Shown here: positions 34,027 through 44,785 of the stretch, in pieces | Position numbering within the stretch: position 1 is the first letter of the stretch | How the letters are laid out: each line of letters opens with the position of its first letter | Assembly: GCA_963920705.1 (NCBI GenBank) | Contig: OY987232.1 | Coordinates: 13,145,726-13,209,725 of the forward strand | DNA length: 64,000 bases | DNA from: Odiellus spinosus | Lineage: Eukaryota > Arthropoda > Arachnida > Opiliones > Phalangiidae | Direction: 5' to 3' | Translations under genes and position numbers: made by a program | Notes under the pieces: model-generated | The model's input: only the letters and a program-made list of their open reading frames with translations | The model's database searches: none | Told to the model about the DNA's origin: nothing

Positions 34027-34425
34027 TGTTTATCGATTCCTTATCGTTTAGATAAGCCTAATCCACAAATAAAACAATTTACAAACAAATATTAAACTAG
34101 AAATAAATTTGAAGCTTACTTAGAAAATAGGCTTAACTGGATTCAAGGATATCCTGAATTTTTTCACCTTAAAGGGTCATCGACCAATGAACAAAGGCTC
34201 ATCGTTAAGACGAGATCTCACCATGAGACTTCCAATAACATTCGATTGGTCGATGACCCTTCAACGCGAAGAAATTCAGGATCTCCATGAATCCAGCTAA
34301 GCCTATTTTTCGGTTAAGTTTTAAATTAATTTCTAGTCTAGTTTTAACTGATGGATTAGACCTATTTAAACGATAAGGAATCGATAAAAATTTCTTGTTT
34401 AATTGTATTCTCAATTTAACTGTTT
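34027..34425. mobile_element. Family B MITE, near full length
   Basis: It runs from TTATCGATTCCTTATCG through the inverted centre (GGTCATCGACC, then TTAAGACGAGATCTC) to TTGTATTCTCAATTTAA. The outermost left bases are worn. Confidence 0.8.
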
Positions 34426-34461
34426 CATACAGAAATTAGAATTTTATTCGCAATATTTTAA

Positions 34462-34913
34462 AGTGAGAATGAAAGGCCGAAACAACCTATTTTTAATCGA
34501 TTAAGAATGCTAAAATAATGAGAAAAACAATAATATAACTCACCAAAAATATTTCCTTATTTTATAATTAATTTCCAAAGTTCCGAAACTTGCGGATGCT
34601 AAGCCTTGGCTGCCTAGCTCGGCGAACTAGGCGAGCACGAGCCGTAATTTTTTTTAATATTCCCGTCTGATCTAGTCGCCAATCACGAGCGAGTACGCGT
34701 ATATTTAAAATACGCGTACTCGTCCGTGATTGGCGAAAAGAACAGCCGCGAATATTTAAAAAAAAAAAAAATACAGGCCGTGCTAGCCTAGTTCACCGAG
34801 CTAGGCAAACTAGGCTTAGCATCGGAACTTTGGAAATTGATTATAAAATAACGAAATATTTTTGGTGAGTTATATTATTGTTTTTCTCATTATTTCGGCC
34901 TTTCATTCTCCCT
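34462..34913. mobile_element. Family D MITE copy 3
   Basis: TTAA lies on both sides (34458-34461 and 34914-34917). The ends read AGTGAGAATGAAAGGCCG and the complement of AGGGAGAATG. It has the same palindromic body as copies 1 and 2 but lacks part of the right arm. Confidence 0.85.
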
Positions 34914-34917
34914 TTAA

Positions 34918-35467
34918 GAGTAGTATGCAATTTTAAGTCACTGCTGTATTTTCACGTGGAATTATTATTATTTTCAAAGCAGTTCTGCAGCCAAATCGCC
35001 AACGTTTTACTACGCATGCGCCGTTGCATTTGAGATAAAATTTTGGTTCTCGTGAAAGGTTACAAATCATTTAGCTTGTGGTTCAAGGGTTTGCTAGCTA
35101 AGAAATAAAAGGAAGTGAGTTTTGAGCCTGCTGATAAACCCAGGTGGTATAGTACGGTCTATTTTCCAATTACTTTTGGTTGGTAATGAAAGTTTGCCAT
35201 GTCTACCACATAATTATAAATAAACCTATACCTACTTTGAAAGGAAAAAACAAAAAAACTAAAAGGTCTGACTAGAAAATAAGAGTACATGAAATTGGCC
35301 TTCGACACTCGTCCGATCATTCGGAAAATAACAAGCCACTCATCATTGGTTCCCCAAAATGATGTCAATCAAAGCTTAATTATAAACGACGGAAATGCAA
35401 TGACTCAATTTTAAATTTTGCGAAATGTTTAAAAGTAAAATTTTTGACAAATAATCAAATATAATTC
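34918..35467. other. Unassigned DNA
   Basis: No gene or repeat family is recognised. Confidence 0.4.
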
Positions 35468-35770
35468 TCTAGAGCTACGGTCACACTAGCATTTCTTAAT
35501 CGATTTGAAACGATAAAATTAAACCGATATTCAAATCGCCAGGAATCGTTTTAAGCGTCACGTGTTATCTTTATAAATCAATTTATTGTAGTATCATCTA
35601 TCGGTTATTGAAACAGAATCGGTATGAAACTGGTTCCCGAAGCAGTTTCGAGAAATCGAATCAAATCGATTCGAGAAAAGACGGTTTTCCGTTCACACGA
35701 CTCCAGCGATACGTTTTGAAACGGTTTAAATCGATTCCAAGGCCTAGTATTGACGCAGCTTATGTAACAA
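35468..35770. mobile_element. Family I inverted-repeat element copy 1
   Basis: It runs from GCTACGGTCACACTAGCATT to CCAAGGCCTAGTATTGACGC. It contains many ATCGATT and AAACCG words in both orientations. Related copies lie at 45187-46040. Confidence 0.65.
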
Positions 35771-35847
35771 TGTGTTTGTCTGTCTGTCTGTCAGGCACTA
35801 ACGCAAAAGTTTAAACATATAACCGTATGTCACATATAATTTGATTT

Positions 35848-36148
35848 TTCTCTAGTTGCGATAAGAAACGTATATTATAACGGGGTTTTACGCGTAAACT
35901 CTAAGATGTCGCCACAATAGAGCCTACTATCCGAGACGCGTCACCGTCTGGCCTACAGCGTGCCCACCCGCTTCCGCGAGAGGCGGGATACTGGGGAAAG
36001 GGGTAAGAGAGAGTTCAGTAGACTGGGAAATAAATCATTCCCAAACAATTCTTACCCCCTGAAGAACCTGAGACCCCCTATTATGAAAATCAGTGCCATC
36101 TCGTGTTTTTTCATCGTACTAAATCACCTTTTACTACCGCCTTAAAAC
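35848..36148 (+). mobile_element. Family A MITE, right half
   Basis: It starts inside the element at CTCTAGTTGCGATAAGAAAC and runs to the terminal TACTACCGCCT before TA. The left half is missing. Confidence 0.75.
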
Positions 36149-36600
36149 TTCCTTTAATTCTAAAATATTAAATTTGACACAATCTAAATTGATCAGAAAT
36201 ATCGTTCTTTGCCTTTTATCTTGGCGGGAGTATTGATGAGGCTTAGAGAAGAAGGCTACAGATAAGTTTATCATCTGAAATGTCGTTCTCTATAAACAAG
36301 AATCCATTCAGGTTCCATAAGAATATGGGAGGGCCGCGATTCAATAACCATCCTCCCAAACTTTGTAGCAAAAGTTCGTCCGCTTCGAATCGATTTTTCA
36401 AGTAAATCGCTCCTGACATCTATTATTAACCCGCGCCACTAACGACCTTGACATAATATTTTGGGTAACAAAAATGGAGCCGACCGAAAAAAGATCTAAG
36501 CGTACAAATGTTGCGAAAATTGCGGACGAACTTTTGTTACAAAGTTTGGGAGGATGGTACCAGAGGCTAAAGCTATGCTCCCATATTCTTATGGAACCTG

Positions 36601-37759
36601 GGAGTCTATTCTCTAACTTTCATTTGGATCAAGGTCGCCCAAATGGTTTGGAATTCCAAATCATTTGGGCAAGAATTCGCAAGATTACCAAAAACCGTAT
36701 TCTGTAACTTCAAAATCCAAACCATTTGGATTTGCACTGCCCATATCATTTGGCCGGCGAAAGAGCGAGCCAAATCCACGCCACTTTCCATTTGAGTGTC
36801 TTCCCCCCTTATATTTAGCACCATTTTCTCTCTAGAAACGAGAGAGCCGCCGCAGCAACTCATTTTTCTCAAATAAAAAAAAACAAAAAACCGTCAACTC
36901 CGCTTTGCTAGTAGATTTCGTGAAAATGGCCGGTCTATTTTTTCAACTAGAACTTAATCGTTTGCAATTTGAGGACCGAAATAGAGTTGCACGTAGAGCC
37001 CAATTCATAAACAATCGTAACTCGCTATAGTAGTAACGCGTGCTAGAGCGTTAAGATCGTTTATGAATTGGGCTTTTATTGTACAACTTACTTTCTTCCA
37101 CTTATCAACTGTTTTTGTTGGGCCCAAGCCACAACTATTCAAAATAAGGGCAAGGTCGACCCACAATTGATCATACTTTTGCTTGGTGAAGTTAATATTG
37201 AATTTCATGTGTACAAAATCAATATTAGCTTCCAAAAACTCGATGTAAAGTAATTGCTACCTAACGTGTACTTTTCCCATTTTATAGTAAATAATAAAAT
37301 TTATAAATTAAAATTAATTTATATTTATAAATTAAATTCCTAAGTAAGATGATATAAATCTAAAAGCTCAAGCAAGAAACACAACTACTATAAGAAACAC
37401 GAGGTAAAGTAATGAAAGAAAAATAATGGAATTCCTTCGAATTATAACAAAAGGACAATTCTTGGAAAAAATGGGTTTTTGCAAGTTTTCCAATTTTTCA
37501 TCTAAGAAAAAAAAAACCGTTTATTCAGTGATCTTACAAAATTCCCGCACATAAAATAACCAATAAGGAAGAAGGGGCGGAGATATAGTATCATGAAATG
37601 ACGTACATTTGGATTTGGCATTTGGATTCCCATAACCCAAATCGCCATTTGGATTTGAGTTAGAGAATGCGGTTTTTTGTACCCATTCCAAATGGAGCGG
37701 ATCTAAATCATTTGGATTTGGCTATTCCAAATGATATGGATTGAGTTAGAATAGACTCC
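36601..37759 (-). mobile_element. PIF/Harbinger-like element nested in family C
   Basis: It is 1159 bp with ends GGAGTCTATTCT and AGAATAGACTCC and an exact 3-bp target duplication CTG (36598-36600 and 37760-37762), the length typical of PIF/Harbinger elements. Both subterminal regions carry many CCAAAT/ATTTGG words in both orientations, probably protein-binding sites. It encodes a Myb/SANT-like frame on the minus strand (37005-37235) but no visible DDE transposase, so it is an internally deleted, non-autonomous copy. Confidence 0.75.
37005..37235 (-). CDS. Myb/SANT-like DNA-binding fragment of the Harbinger-like element
   Basis: A 76-codon frame starts MEANIDFVHMKFNINFTKQK and continues with YDQLWVDLALILNSCGLG and KTVDKWKKVSCTIKAQF. 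The spacing of tryptophans and the G-x-x-KT-x-x-x-W pattern fit the Myb/SANT-like domain carried by the second protein of PIF/Harbinger elements, which helps target the transposase to DNA. The frame ends soon after the domain, so the protein is a remnant or a shortened form. Family assignment is by eye. Confidence 0.5.
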   Translation of the reverse strand: MEANIDFVHMKFNINFTKQKYDQLWVDLALILNSCGLGPTKTVDKWKKVSCTIKAQFINDLNALARVTTIASYDCL

Positions 37760-37781
37760 CTGAATGGATTCTTGCTATAAA

Positions 37782-38184
37782 TAATTAAAACCCATGAACG
37801 ATAACGTACGTATACAAAAAGATATATAAAATATGAAGAAAACCTAGGCTCGACTTTCTTATCAAGATTTTTACGTCGGATCGATCAATAAGGCAACATT
37901 AACACCTGCTTTACAAAGATAGGATATGTTAAATTAAGCCGGATTTATCTTTTCTTTGAGAGTGGTGTCTACAGGAGATAATCATATGTGGAGTAAACTC
38001 ATTTATGCACCTAATATTGTAAGAACAAAGATGTTCTAAATATATCGGCTAATTTTGTTTTGTTATCTAAACAATTATCTAAAAAATCATACCGTATACA
38101 CTAACGATTAAACGTTAAAAAATATGTTAAGTTTTTTGGTTAACCGTTTATCCATTGGACAAAGACTCGAAGATAGAATGAATA
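37782..38184. other. Unassigned AT-rich DNA
   Basis: No gene or repeat family is recognised. Confidence 0.4.
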
Positions 38185-38187
38185 ATA

Positions 38188-38684
38188 TTTTCAAGGTTGC
38201 CACAGTTTTTTCGGATTCAAATTCCCTGACTTTTTCAGATTTTTTCCTGACCTTTTCCCACGATTTTACCAATTTTTACCCTTTAATTTTTATATAATTG
38301 CGTTCGCCAAACTTTTTGTACGCGTATCTTTGTTCTAATCTATACAACTGACACGGTCAGCTGAGAATCTTTTCTGCAGATAATGATTGTAATTTCCTGG
38401 CTTCTTGAAAGATCTTTAAATTCCTTGAATTTTTAAAATATCTTAAAATTCCCTGACCTTTTTGGTTCATTTTCAAATTCCCTGACCTTTTTGGTTCATT
38501 TTCAAATTTCCTGACCTTTTTGGTTCATTTTCAAATTCCCTGACCTTTTGGGTTCATTTTCAAATTCCCTGACCTTTTTGGTTCATTTTCAAATTCCCTG
38601 ACCTTTTAGGTTCATTGTCAAATTCCCTGACCTTTTAGGTTCATTGTCAAATTCCCTGACCTTTCCCTGACGTGTGCAACCCTG
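38188..38684 (+). mobile_element. Element with CARGGTTGC ends containing a 29-bp minisatellite
   Basis: The left end reads CAAGGTTGCCACAG and the right end GTGTGCAACCCTG. Between them, at about 38440-38660, eight or so 29-bp units CAAATTCCCTGACC plus TTTTTGGTTCATTTT are repeated. The word CCCTGACC is shared with arrays at 27.8, 32.3 and 40.2 kb. Confidence 0.7.
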
Positions 38685-38689
38685 TTTAC

Positions 38690-38858
38690 CCGAAGATAAG
38701 CGTTTGGCGCTTTATCTACAAACAAATTATTCGTATTCAAACGTATAACGATGGATAAGAAAATTCACGTTTCCAGAATTAGTCTAAAATATAAGAAAAA
38801 TATTTCAAATTGACTTTTAATTTGAAGAATATAAATAAAACAACGAAACTAAGATTTC
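38690..38858 (+). mobile_element. Family F MITE fragment
   Basis: It holds the middle of family F (TACCCGAAGATAAGCGTTTG to CAACGAAACTAAGATTT). Both ends are missing. Confidence 0.75.
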
Positions 38859-39171
38859 GCTTCGAATTATTTTGAACAAAACGATGGCGGACATCGATTA
38901 TTCGAACTAAAGGTGAAATAAATATTTCTTTCGAAATAAATTCTTGGAAAGTATTACGCAAATACGCGTTAGAAACTATATTATCGTATTTTTTGTTAAT
39001 CGAGCCATTAAAATATTTCAAAAAGTTGTTTAATTTAATCGAAAACTCGCTTACGAGTTTGGTTATTAACCACGGATAAACCGGAATAAGCGGTTAATCT
39101 CGGATAATCGATTAATTTGGATTTAAAATTATTTATAAAGAAACTTTAAATGGTTAGATGCGGTTATATTA
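38859..39171. other. Unassigned AT-rich DNA
   Basis: Nothing is recognised. Confidence 0.35.
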
Positions 39172-39178
39172 ATACAAA

Positions 39179-39495
39179 CAAGAATCCATTCAGGTTCCAT
39201 AAGAATATGGGAGCATAGCTTTAGCCTCTGGTACCATCCTCCCAAACTTTGTAACAAAAGTTCGTCCGCAATTTTCGCAACATTTGTACGCTTAGATATT
39301 TTTTCGGTCGGCTCCATTTTTATTGCCCAAAATATTATGTCAAGATCGTTAGTGGCGCGGGTTAATAATAGATGTCAGGAGCGATTTACTCGAAAAATCG
39401 ATTCGAAGCGGACGAACTTTTGCTGCAAAGTTTTGGGAGGATGGTTATTGAATCGCGGCCCTCCCATATTCTTATGGAACCTGAATGGATTCTTG
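39179..39495. mobile_element. Family C MITE copy 3, uninterrupted
   Basis: A clean copy with an exact 7-bp duplication ATACAAA (39172-39178 and 39496-39502). It shows the 317-bp unbroken form of family C. Confidence 0.9.
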
Positions 39496-39502
39496 ATACA
39501 AA

Positions 39503-39910
39503 TATATACCTTATTGATAAATTTATCCGACTTATTTCGTGATAACAGTTATATTGAAGACTTTATAACAACGAATCCAGTTATTAATTCAAAAAACTAA
39601 AGTTAATCGAGTGATCTTGCAATTTATCTGAAGATAATTCTCGCGTATATGCAACCTATATATAACTAAAACTTAATTATACCGCGATTATAGCTTCATA
39701 AATGTCCTATATTTTACAATAAGCGGCTGTGCGGGAGGGTTGTGTGTTAGAATCTCAATGAGAGAAACGTGGAGGCTTTTATAGAAATTGGGCGGACCCG
39801 TTTTTATTAAAGATATACTCAAAAGCAGAGATATTACAACGTTGCGCTATAGAGATACGTCTCTTCGGGAAAAAGAGTTCGTCTTCGGGAAAAAGTGAGT
39901 TTGAGTTAAG
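39503..39910. other. Unassigned AT-rich DNA
   Basis: No gene or repeat family is recognised. Confidence 0.35.
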
Positions 39911-40347
39911 CAGGGTTCGTACAAAATTTTGGAAGTTAATTTCCCTGACTTTTCCAGGTTTTCCCTGACCATTTCTAAATAATTTCCCTGACCAATTTTT
40001 ATAATTTTTTCGTGAATATATTCTTACGAGCGAGCTGCTGGCAATTCCCACATTTTATTTGACATCGGGGTCAGCTGATAGTTTACTCAGAATATGGAAA
40101 ACAATTTGAATCTTTAGGGAAATATTTTCAGTTTATAATTATTACGTTACAACTGATTGCTAAACCAATCATAAACAGTTCCTTGACACATACGAAATAT
40201 ATTTATTTTCTCTGACCATTTGGGCTATTTTCAAATTCCCTGACTTTTCCCTGACCTTTGGGGTCACTTTCCAAATTCCCTGACTTTTTTGGCCAATTTC
40301 CAAATTCCCTGACTTTTCCAGGTTTTCCAGGTTGTGTACGAACCCTG
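39911..40347. mobile_element. Element with CAGGGTTCGTACA ends and CCCTGAC repeats
   Basis: The left end reads CAGGGTTCGTACAAA and the right end GTGTACGAACCCTG. Subterminal regions hold TTTCCCTGACTTTTCCAGG words in several copies. The CAGGG ends resemble hAT-type elements, but no target duplication was found. Confidence 0.65.
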
Positions 40348-40429
40348 TTCTTACACCTTTTGTTAATTGAATAATACCATCGTGAATGTCAATCAGATAT
40401 TATCTGTTCGCAAAAAACATAGATTTCCT

Positions 40430-40857
40430 ATTCAAGTTAACGTATACCCGAATGTAACGGCAATTCGTACTCATTGTTATAGGAAATTAATACAAGTTAT
40501 ACGAGTTATTCATTCGCCGATAAGAAACATTTGAAACTCGAGTTTCTTCGAGGATTTCAACCCAAATTGAGATCTCGAAGCTAGAATGTAGAAATTTAGT
40601 CGCTGTTCCTTTCAATTTAGATTAAAATATAATTATTACATTTCATTCTACACGGATTTCGAGAAACGTCATATTTTAATCTTCGCGTTATCCGTTTGAA
40701 TAAACGCGTAATTTGTTTATTAATCGAGCTTAAAATTTAATCTCGTATCTATTTGATACGCGTCTGTTTATATAATTTGTGGTGTTTATATTAACCAACA
40801 ATTTAACCGAGATTATGCAACGGATATCCTAAGTTCATTATCCGATTCCGAGCTCTA
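40430..40857 (-). mobile_element. Family F2 MITE copy 2
   Basis: It ends ATCCGATTCCGAGCTC followed by TA, and its interior matches 26914-27046 plus 27545-27797 on the opposite strand, which shows where N3 was inserted in the other copy. Confidence 0.7.
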
Positions 40858-41401
40858 GCTAGAGTTTCCTGAACGTTAGGTATCCCTTTAATAACCAGAA
40901 AGCGAAAGGGCATTTGACCCATTTTCGCCGATAGCGATTCGAGAAACATCAAAACACTATTACCATTTTTACACAGTGCTTTCCTATGAACGTCAAAAAA
41001 CAGTGTTAACACAGCGTTCACTCCCCTAACAAATGAAAAAGATATATATATATATATAGAGGTTAAAGGGAACGATCCTATTTTCGCTAATATATGCACG
41101 CATGCGCGTTAAACGGAAAGTTTACGCGGCTTTACCATATTCACGACCTAAAGGAGGGTTTTCAAAATGTTTACAGTTTACAATTTACACTTTATTTTAC
41201 GCCATACTAAGTCAAGGTTTCAAAGTGGTATTTAACCATGGTTCAGTTAACATAAAGCAAATTTAAACTGATTAAAAGATTAAGAGAAATATTGAGTGCA
41301 TTCAATATTTCTTCGTATATTTTAATCGGTTTAATATTTTACCGTATTTACCAGACTGTGGCAAATAACGGTAATTAACCTTATACTATAAAATACCAAA
41401 A
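40858..41401. other. Unassigned DNA with a short TA microsatellite
   Basis: A run of TA units lies at about 41043-41058. No gene is recognised. Confidence 0.4.
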
Positions 41402-41428
41402 GTGCCCACAACGTTCGTGTTTGTCACA

Positions 41429-42655
41429 TCAGACCTTTTCGCTTTTTCCCCATCAGACCTTTTTCGCTTTTCCCTATTCAGATTTCAGACCTTTTTCGCC
41501 TTTCCCCCATCAGACCTTTTTCGCCTTTCCCCCATCAGACCTTTTTCGCATTTCCCCCATCAGACCTTTTACGCGTTTCCCCCATCAGACCTTTTACGCG
41601 TTTCCCCCATCAGACCTTTTTCGCGTTTCCCCCATCAGACCTTTTTCACGTTTCCCCCATCAGACCTTTTTCACGTTTCCCCCATCAGACCTTTTTCACG
41701 TTTCCCCCTTTAGACCTTTTTCACGTTTTCCCCTTTAGACCTTTTTCACGTTTCCCCATCAGACTTTTTTCACGTTTCCCCATCAGACTTTTTTCACGTT
41801 TCCCCCATCAGACTTTTTTCACGTTTCCCCCATCAGACCTTTCTCACGTTTCCCCCATCAGACCTTTCTCACGTTTCCCCCATCAGACCTTTTTCACGTT
41901 TCCCCCATCAGACCCTTTTCACGTTTCCCCCATCAGACCTTTTTCACGTTTCCCCCATCAGACCTTTTTCGCCTTTCCCCCATCAGATCTTTTTCGCCTT
42001 TCCCCCATCAGACCTTTTTCGCCTTTCCCCCATCAGACCTTTTTCGCCTTTCCCCCATCAGACCTTTTTCACGTTTCCCCCATCAGACCTTTTTCGCCTT
42101 TCCCCATCAGACCTTTTTTGCCTTTCCCCCATCAGACCTTTTTTGCCTTTCCCCCATCAGACCTTTTTTGCCTTTCCCCCATCAGACCTTTTTCATGTTT
42201 CCCCCATCAGACCTTTTTTGCCTTTCCCCATCAGACCTTTTTTGCCTTTCCCCCATCAGACCTTTTTTGCCTTTCCCCCATCAGACCTTTTTCACGTTTC
42301 CCCCATCAGACCTTTTTCACGTTTCCCCCATCAGACCTTTTTCACGTTTCCCCCATCAGACCTTTTTCACGTTTCCCCCATCAGACCTTTTTCACGTTTC
42401 CCCCATCAGACCTTTTTCATGTTTCCCCCATCAGACCTTTTTCGCCTTTCCCCCATCAGACCTTTTTCGCCTTTCCCCCATCAGACCTTTTTCGCCTTTC
42501 CCCCATCAGACCTATTTCGCGTTACCGACATCAGACCTATTTCGCGTTACCGACATCAGACCTATTTCGCGTTACCGACATCAGACCTATTTCGCGTTAC
42601 CGACATCAGACCTATTTCGTGTTACCGACATCAGACCTATTTCACGTTTCCCATC
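41429..42655 (+). repeat. 25-bp minisatellite (CCCCCATCAGACC), about 49 units
   Basis: The unit is CGCCTTTCCCCCATCAGACC plus TTTTT. Variant blocks (TTTCGCC, TTTCACG, TTACCGACATC near the right end) are ordered. Because 25 is not a multiple of 3, each plus frame cycles through all three readings and stays open for up to 186 codons; three overlapping frames at 42118-42728 with the same peptide words are therefore artefacts. Confidence 0.95.
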
Positions 42656-42770
42656 AGACTTTTTAACGGTTAACCAGTTATTAGGACAATTCAAGTTCAC
42701 TATATTCGTATTATTATCAATTGATTAATATTATTGTCTGATTCATTTTACAAACCCTTTAAAATCGTAG

Positions 42771-42877
42771 AAGTACAATCATCTCTATTAAGGGAACAGT
42801 TAGCGGAAGTAAAGAGCCAATATCAGCAATTTAGAAACCAGCTGGCCCGGCCAAAAAACAAACATAGGCCGATATGA
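42771..42877 (+). CDS. Possible terminal exon, unidentified
   Basis: After a possible splice acceptor (AAAATCGTAG), an open frame gives VQSSLLREQLAEVKSQYQQF, then RNQLARPKNKHRPI and a stop. It is Glu/Gln/Lys-rich and looks like the end of a coiled-coil protein. No neighbouring exon was found and the composition alone is weak evidence, so it may be a chance frame or a gene relic. Confidence 0.2.
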
Positions 42878-43825
42878 AATGGGGTAAACTTAGAAACAGT
42901 GATTTTTCAGTTTTCTCTATTGAAGGTCTTGGCTTCTTAATTTGTGGTGACAAACTCGGTAGAAGCAATCAAATTCTAAGCATAATTTATTACTGTCCAA
43001 TGACAGTAATATTTTTGTTTATTAAAACTACTAGAAAAATTTGGGTTACGAAAACGCGGCCAAAAACATAACCTAAAATTTATGCATTGAAAATTATTAA
43101 TTTGAAAGGCATATCTTATTATAATTAACATTTTGAGCTTAGTTAAGATAATCAGTAAGCTAAAAATTAGTAATTACTTGTCTTAATTAATAGAAATTAA
43201 GAATAACAAATTTCAGTTATTGACCTAAATATTAAATTAATAAAAACGTAGATACTTGACACCCATTTCCCAATTGTGAGCCTAAAAATGATATTTCACC
43301 TGAATAAGTTTGATTATAAATTAACTAAAAATAATGTACCGTTGTATGTGACATAACATACAAGTCACCGCTCTCAAATCTCTAAATATTATAACTAATT
43401 CGGTAATCGAGTATACGAATTACAGCAGCTTAATTTATCAGAATGAAAACACGTACATTAATAAAAACAAAAACCTAGTTCGATTAAAAACACTCAACTC
43501 TGTAAGCTAGTATTTCGCTTAACTTAAAACTGGCCCCGTAACTGTATGGGCCAAAACACAAGGCTATTATTTCAATCTTAATCGCGAAAGATTTTCTTTA
43601 TCTTTAAAACGAGTTTCGGAGTTGTTAATAAGAGAGATCTGTCAGCCGAGACTTATAGAGCCGAGTTTTTCCCTCAAAATAAACACGGTAAATTTGTACG
43701 AGCCGCGATTGACTAAAGACAGAACTCGGTCCTCCACGGACGAGAGGAAAGAATCTGTGGTTCGCGCACGCGTCTAACAAAACTTATCTTATTAATTAAT
43801 GAATAATAAAAACAACAAAACTTAC
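42878..43825. other. Mostly AT-rich DNA, unassigned
   Basis: This stretch would be intron of the minus-strand gene whose first exon lies at 43826-43984. No further exon was recognised. Confidence 0.4.
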
Positions 43826-43984
43826 CCCATTCTTAATCGCTTTACTTGTAGAAACTCTCCGATGGAATGCTTTAGACGTTTCAGTTTCCCCTTCACTCTC
43901 CGAAGATTCGTCAGTAGCGGGATCCGACCCACATTTTTCGGCCAAACTTCCCCCGATCCCGACATGACCCGCGCCGGCCGCCAT
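43826..43984 (-). CDS. First coding exon of an unidentified minus-strand host gene
   Basis: The 53-codon segment begins MAAGAGHVGIGGSLAEKCGS and continues through an acidic Ser/Glu stretch (DESSESEGETET) to a basic end (AFHRRVSTSKAIKNG), followed directly by the donor GTAAGT on the minus strand (phase 0). The start sits in AAGATGGCGGC, which combines a good initiation context with a YY1/Pho-type motif common at housekeeping-gene starts. The region is GC- and CpG-rich compared with its surroundings. The frame stays open upstream to 44209, so a longer N-terminus is possible. The remaining exons must lie to the left; none was recognised. The family was not identified. Confidence 0.6.
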
Positions 43985-44716
43985 CTTCCCGACTAATGAA
44001 ATGAGGAAAAACGGACTCCGAGGTTGCGTCTGGTCTAGGCTTACCGTAGAAACACATTCGCCAAACGACAAGCAGCTGATATTGGAGGAGAGGCGCCATC
44101 TATCGAATCGCCGTTTCGAATCCATCGATATTCTAAAAGTATATAAAAACTCTAGAGCAACAATCACACGCCCAACACAGGAGACAAAGAAGAAGTAGTG
44201 TTTAAACAATTAAGTTTTTTGATGAAAATTAACACAATTAGGTTCGAGCTAAATCTATAAATGTTTGTAAATAATTCTTACCCCAACTTTACAAAATTAT
44301 AGTCGTGAAATTCTTAGATATGTTAAAGACGGGAAGCCCGCTGCTACGAAGTTATAAAATAATCATATCTATGAAAATAATCGTCTGCTTCTTCAATATA
44401 AGGTTATTGTCATTAGGCTTAATCATTTTGAAGTAAATCTAGTATTACTTGTAAAATATGTTTGCGTGAGAAGTTAAGAACTAACCATAGACGGAAATAT
44501 GTAAATTTTCTTATTGGACATTTGTCCAGTAACTCCCCCTCATAAATTATCGGACATCTAAATTTCCTGTATCAATAAGTACTTTTTCTTATGTCTCAAA
44601 AATAAATTGTGTAATATTATCCAACAGATTTTAAGATGTAGTCTTAACCAAGGTTAATTAAAATATTTCTAAATAAACTTTAAAAAATTGTAGGAAAAAC
44701 TAATTAAATTGTTTTT
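43985..44716. other. Likely 5' flank of the minus-strand gene, otherwise unassigned
   Basis: It holds an ATCGAT-type motif near 44123, a TATATAAA on the plus strand near 44140, and a short patch at 44300-44330 that resembles a conserved 18S rRNA word. Nothing decisive. Confidence 0.35.
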
Positions 44717-44785
44717 AAAGGGAGAATGCAATCTAACAAGTATTTTTTTAAATCGATTCCTTATCGTTTAAACTAGTATTTTAAT
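44717..44785. mobile_element. Family B MITE, left-end fragment
   Basis: TTTAAAGGGAGAATGCAATC, then ATCGATTCCTTATCG and AAAC, then divergence. Confidence 0.65.

Larger units (their letters stand above)
36297..37774. mobile_element. Family C MITE copy 2, interrupted by a Harbinger-like element
   Basis: Ends CAAGAATCCATTCAGG and complement lie in an exact 7-bp duplication CTATAAA (36290-36296 and 37775-37781). The copy is complete except for the nested element at 36601-37759, which splits the right terminal repeat after GGAACCTG. Confidence 0.85.

Noticed and set aside
41402-42728. Five plus-strand frames up to 186 codons
   Set aside because: Frame-cycling of a 25-bp tandem unit; not a protein gene.
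44138-44180. Plus-strand core promoter with TATATAAA
   Set aside because: No plus-strand exon follows, and TATA-like strings are common in AT-rich DNA.
44300-44330. 18S rRNA fragment (GTGAAATTCTTAGAT, then TGTTAAAGACG)
   Set aside because: About 25 of 27 bases resemble a conserved 18S word, but the flanks do not continue as rRNA; chance or a tiny relic cannot be told apart.
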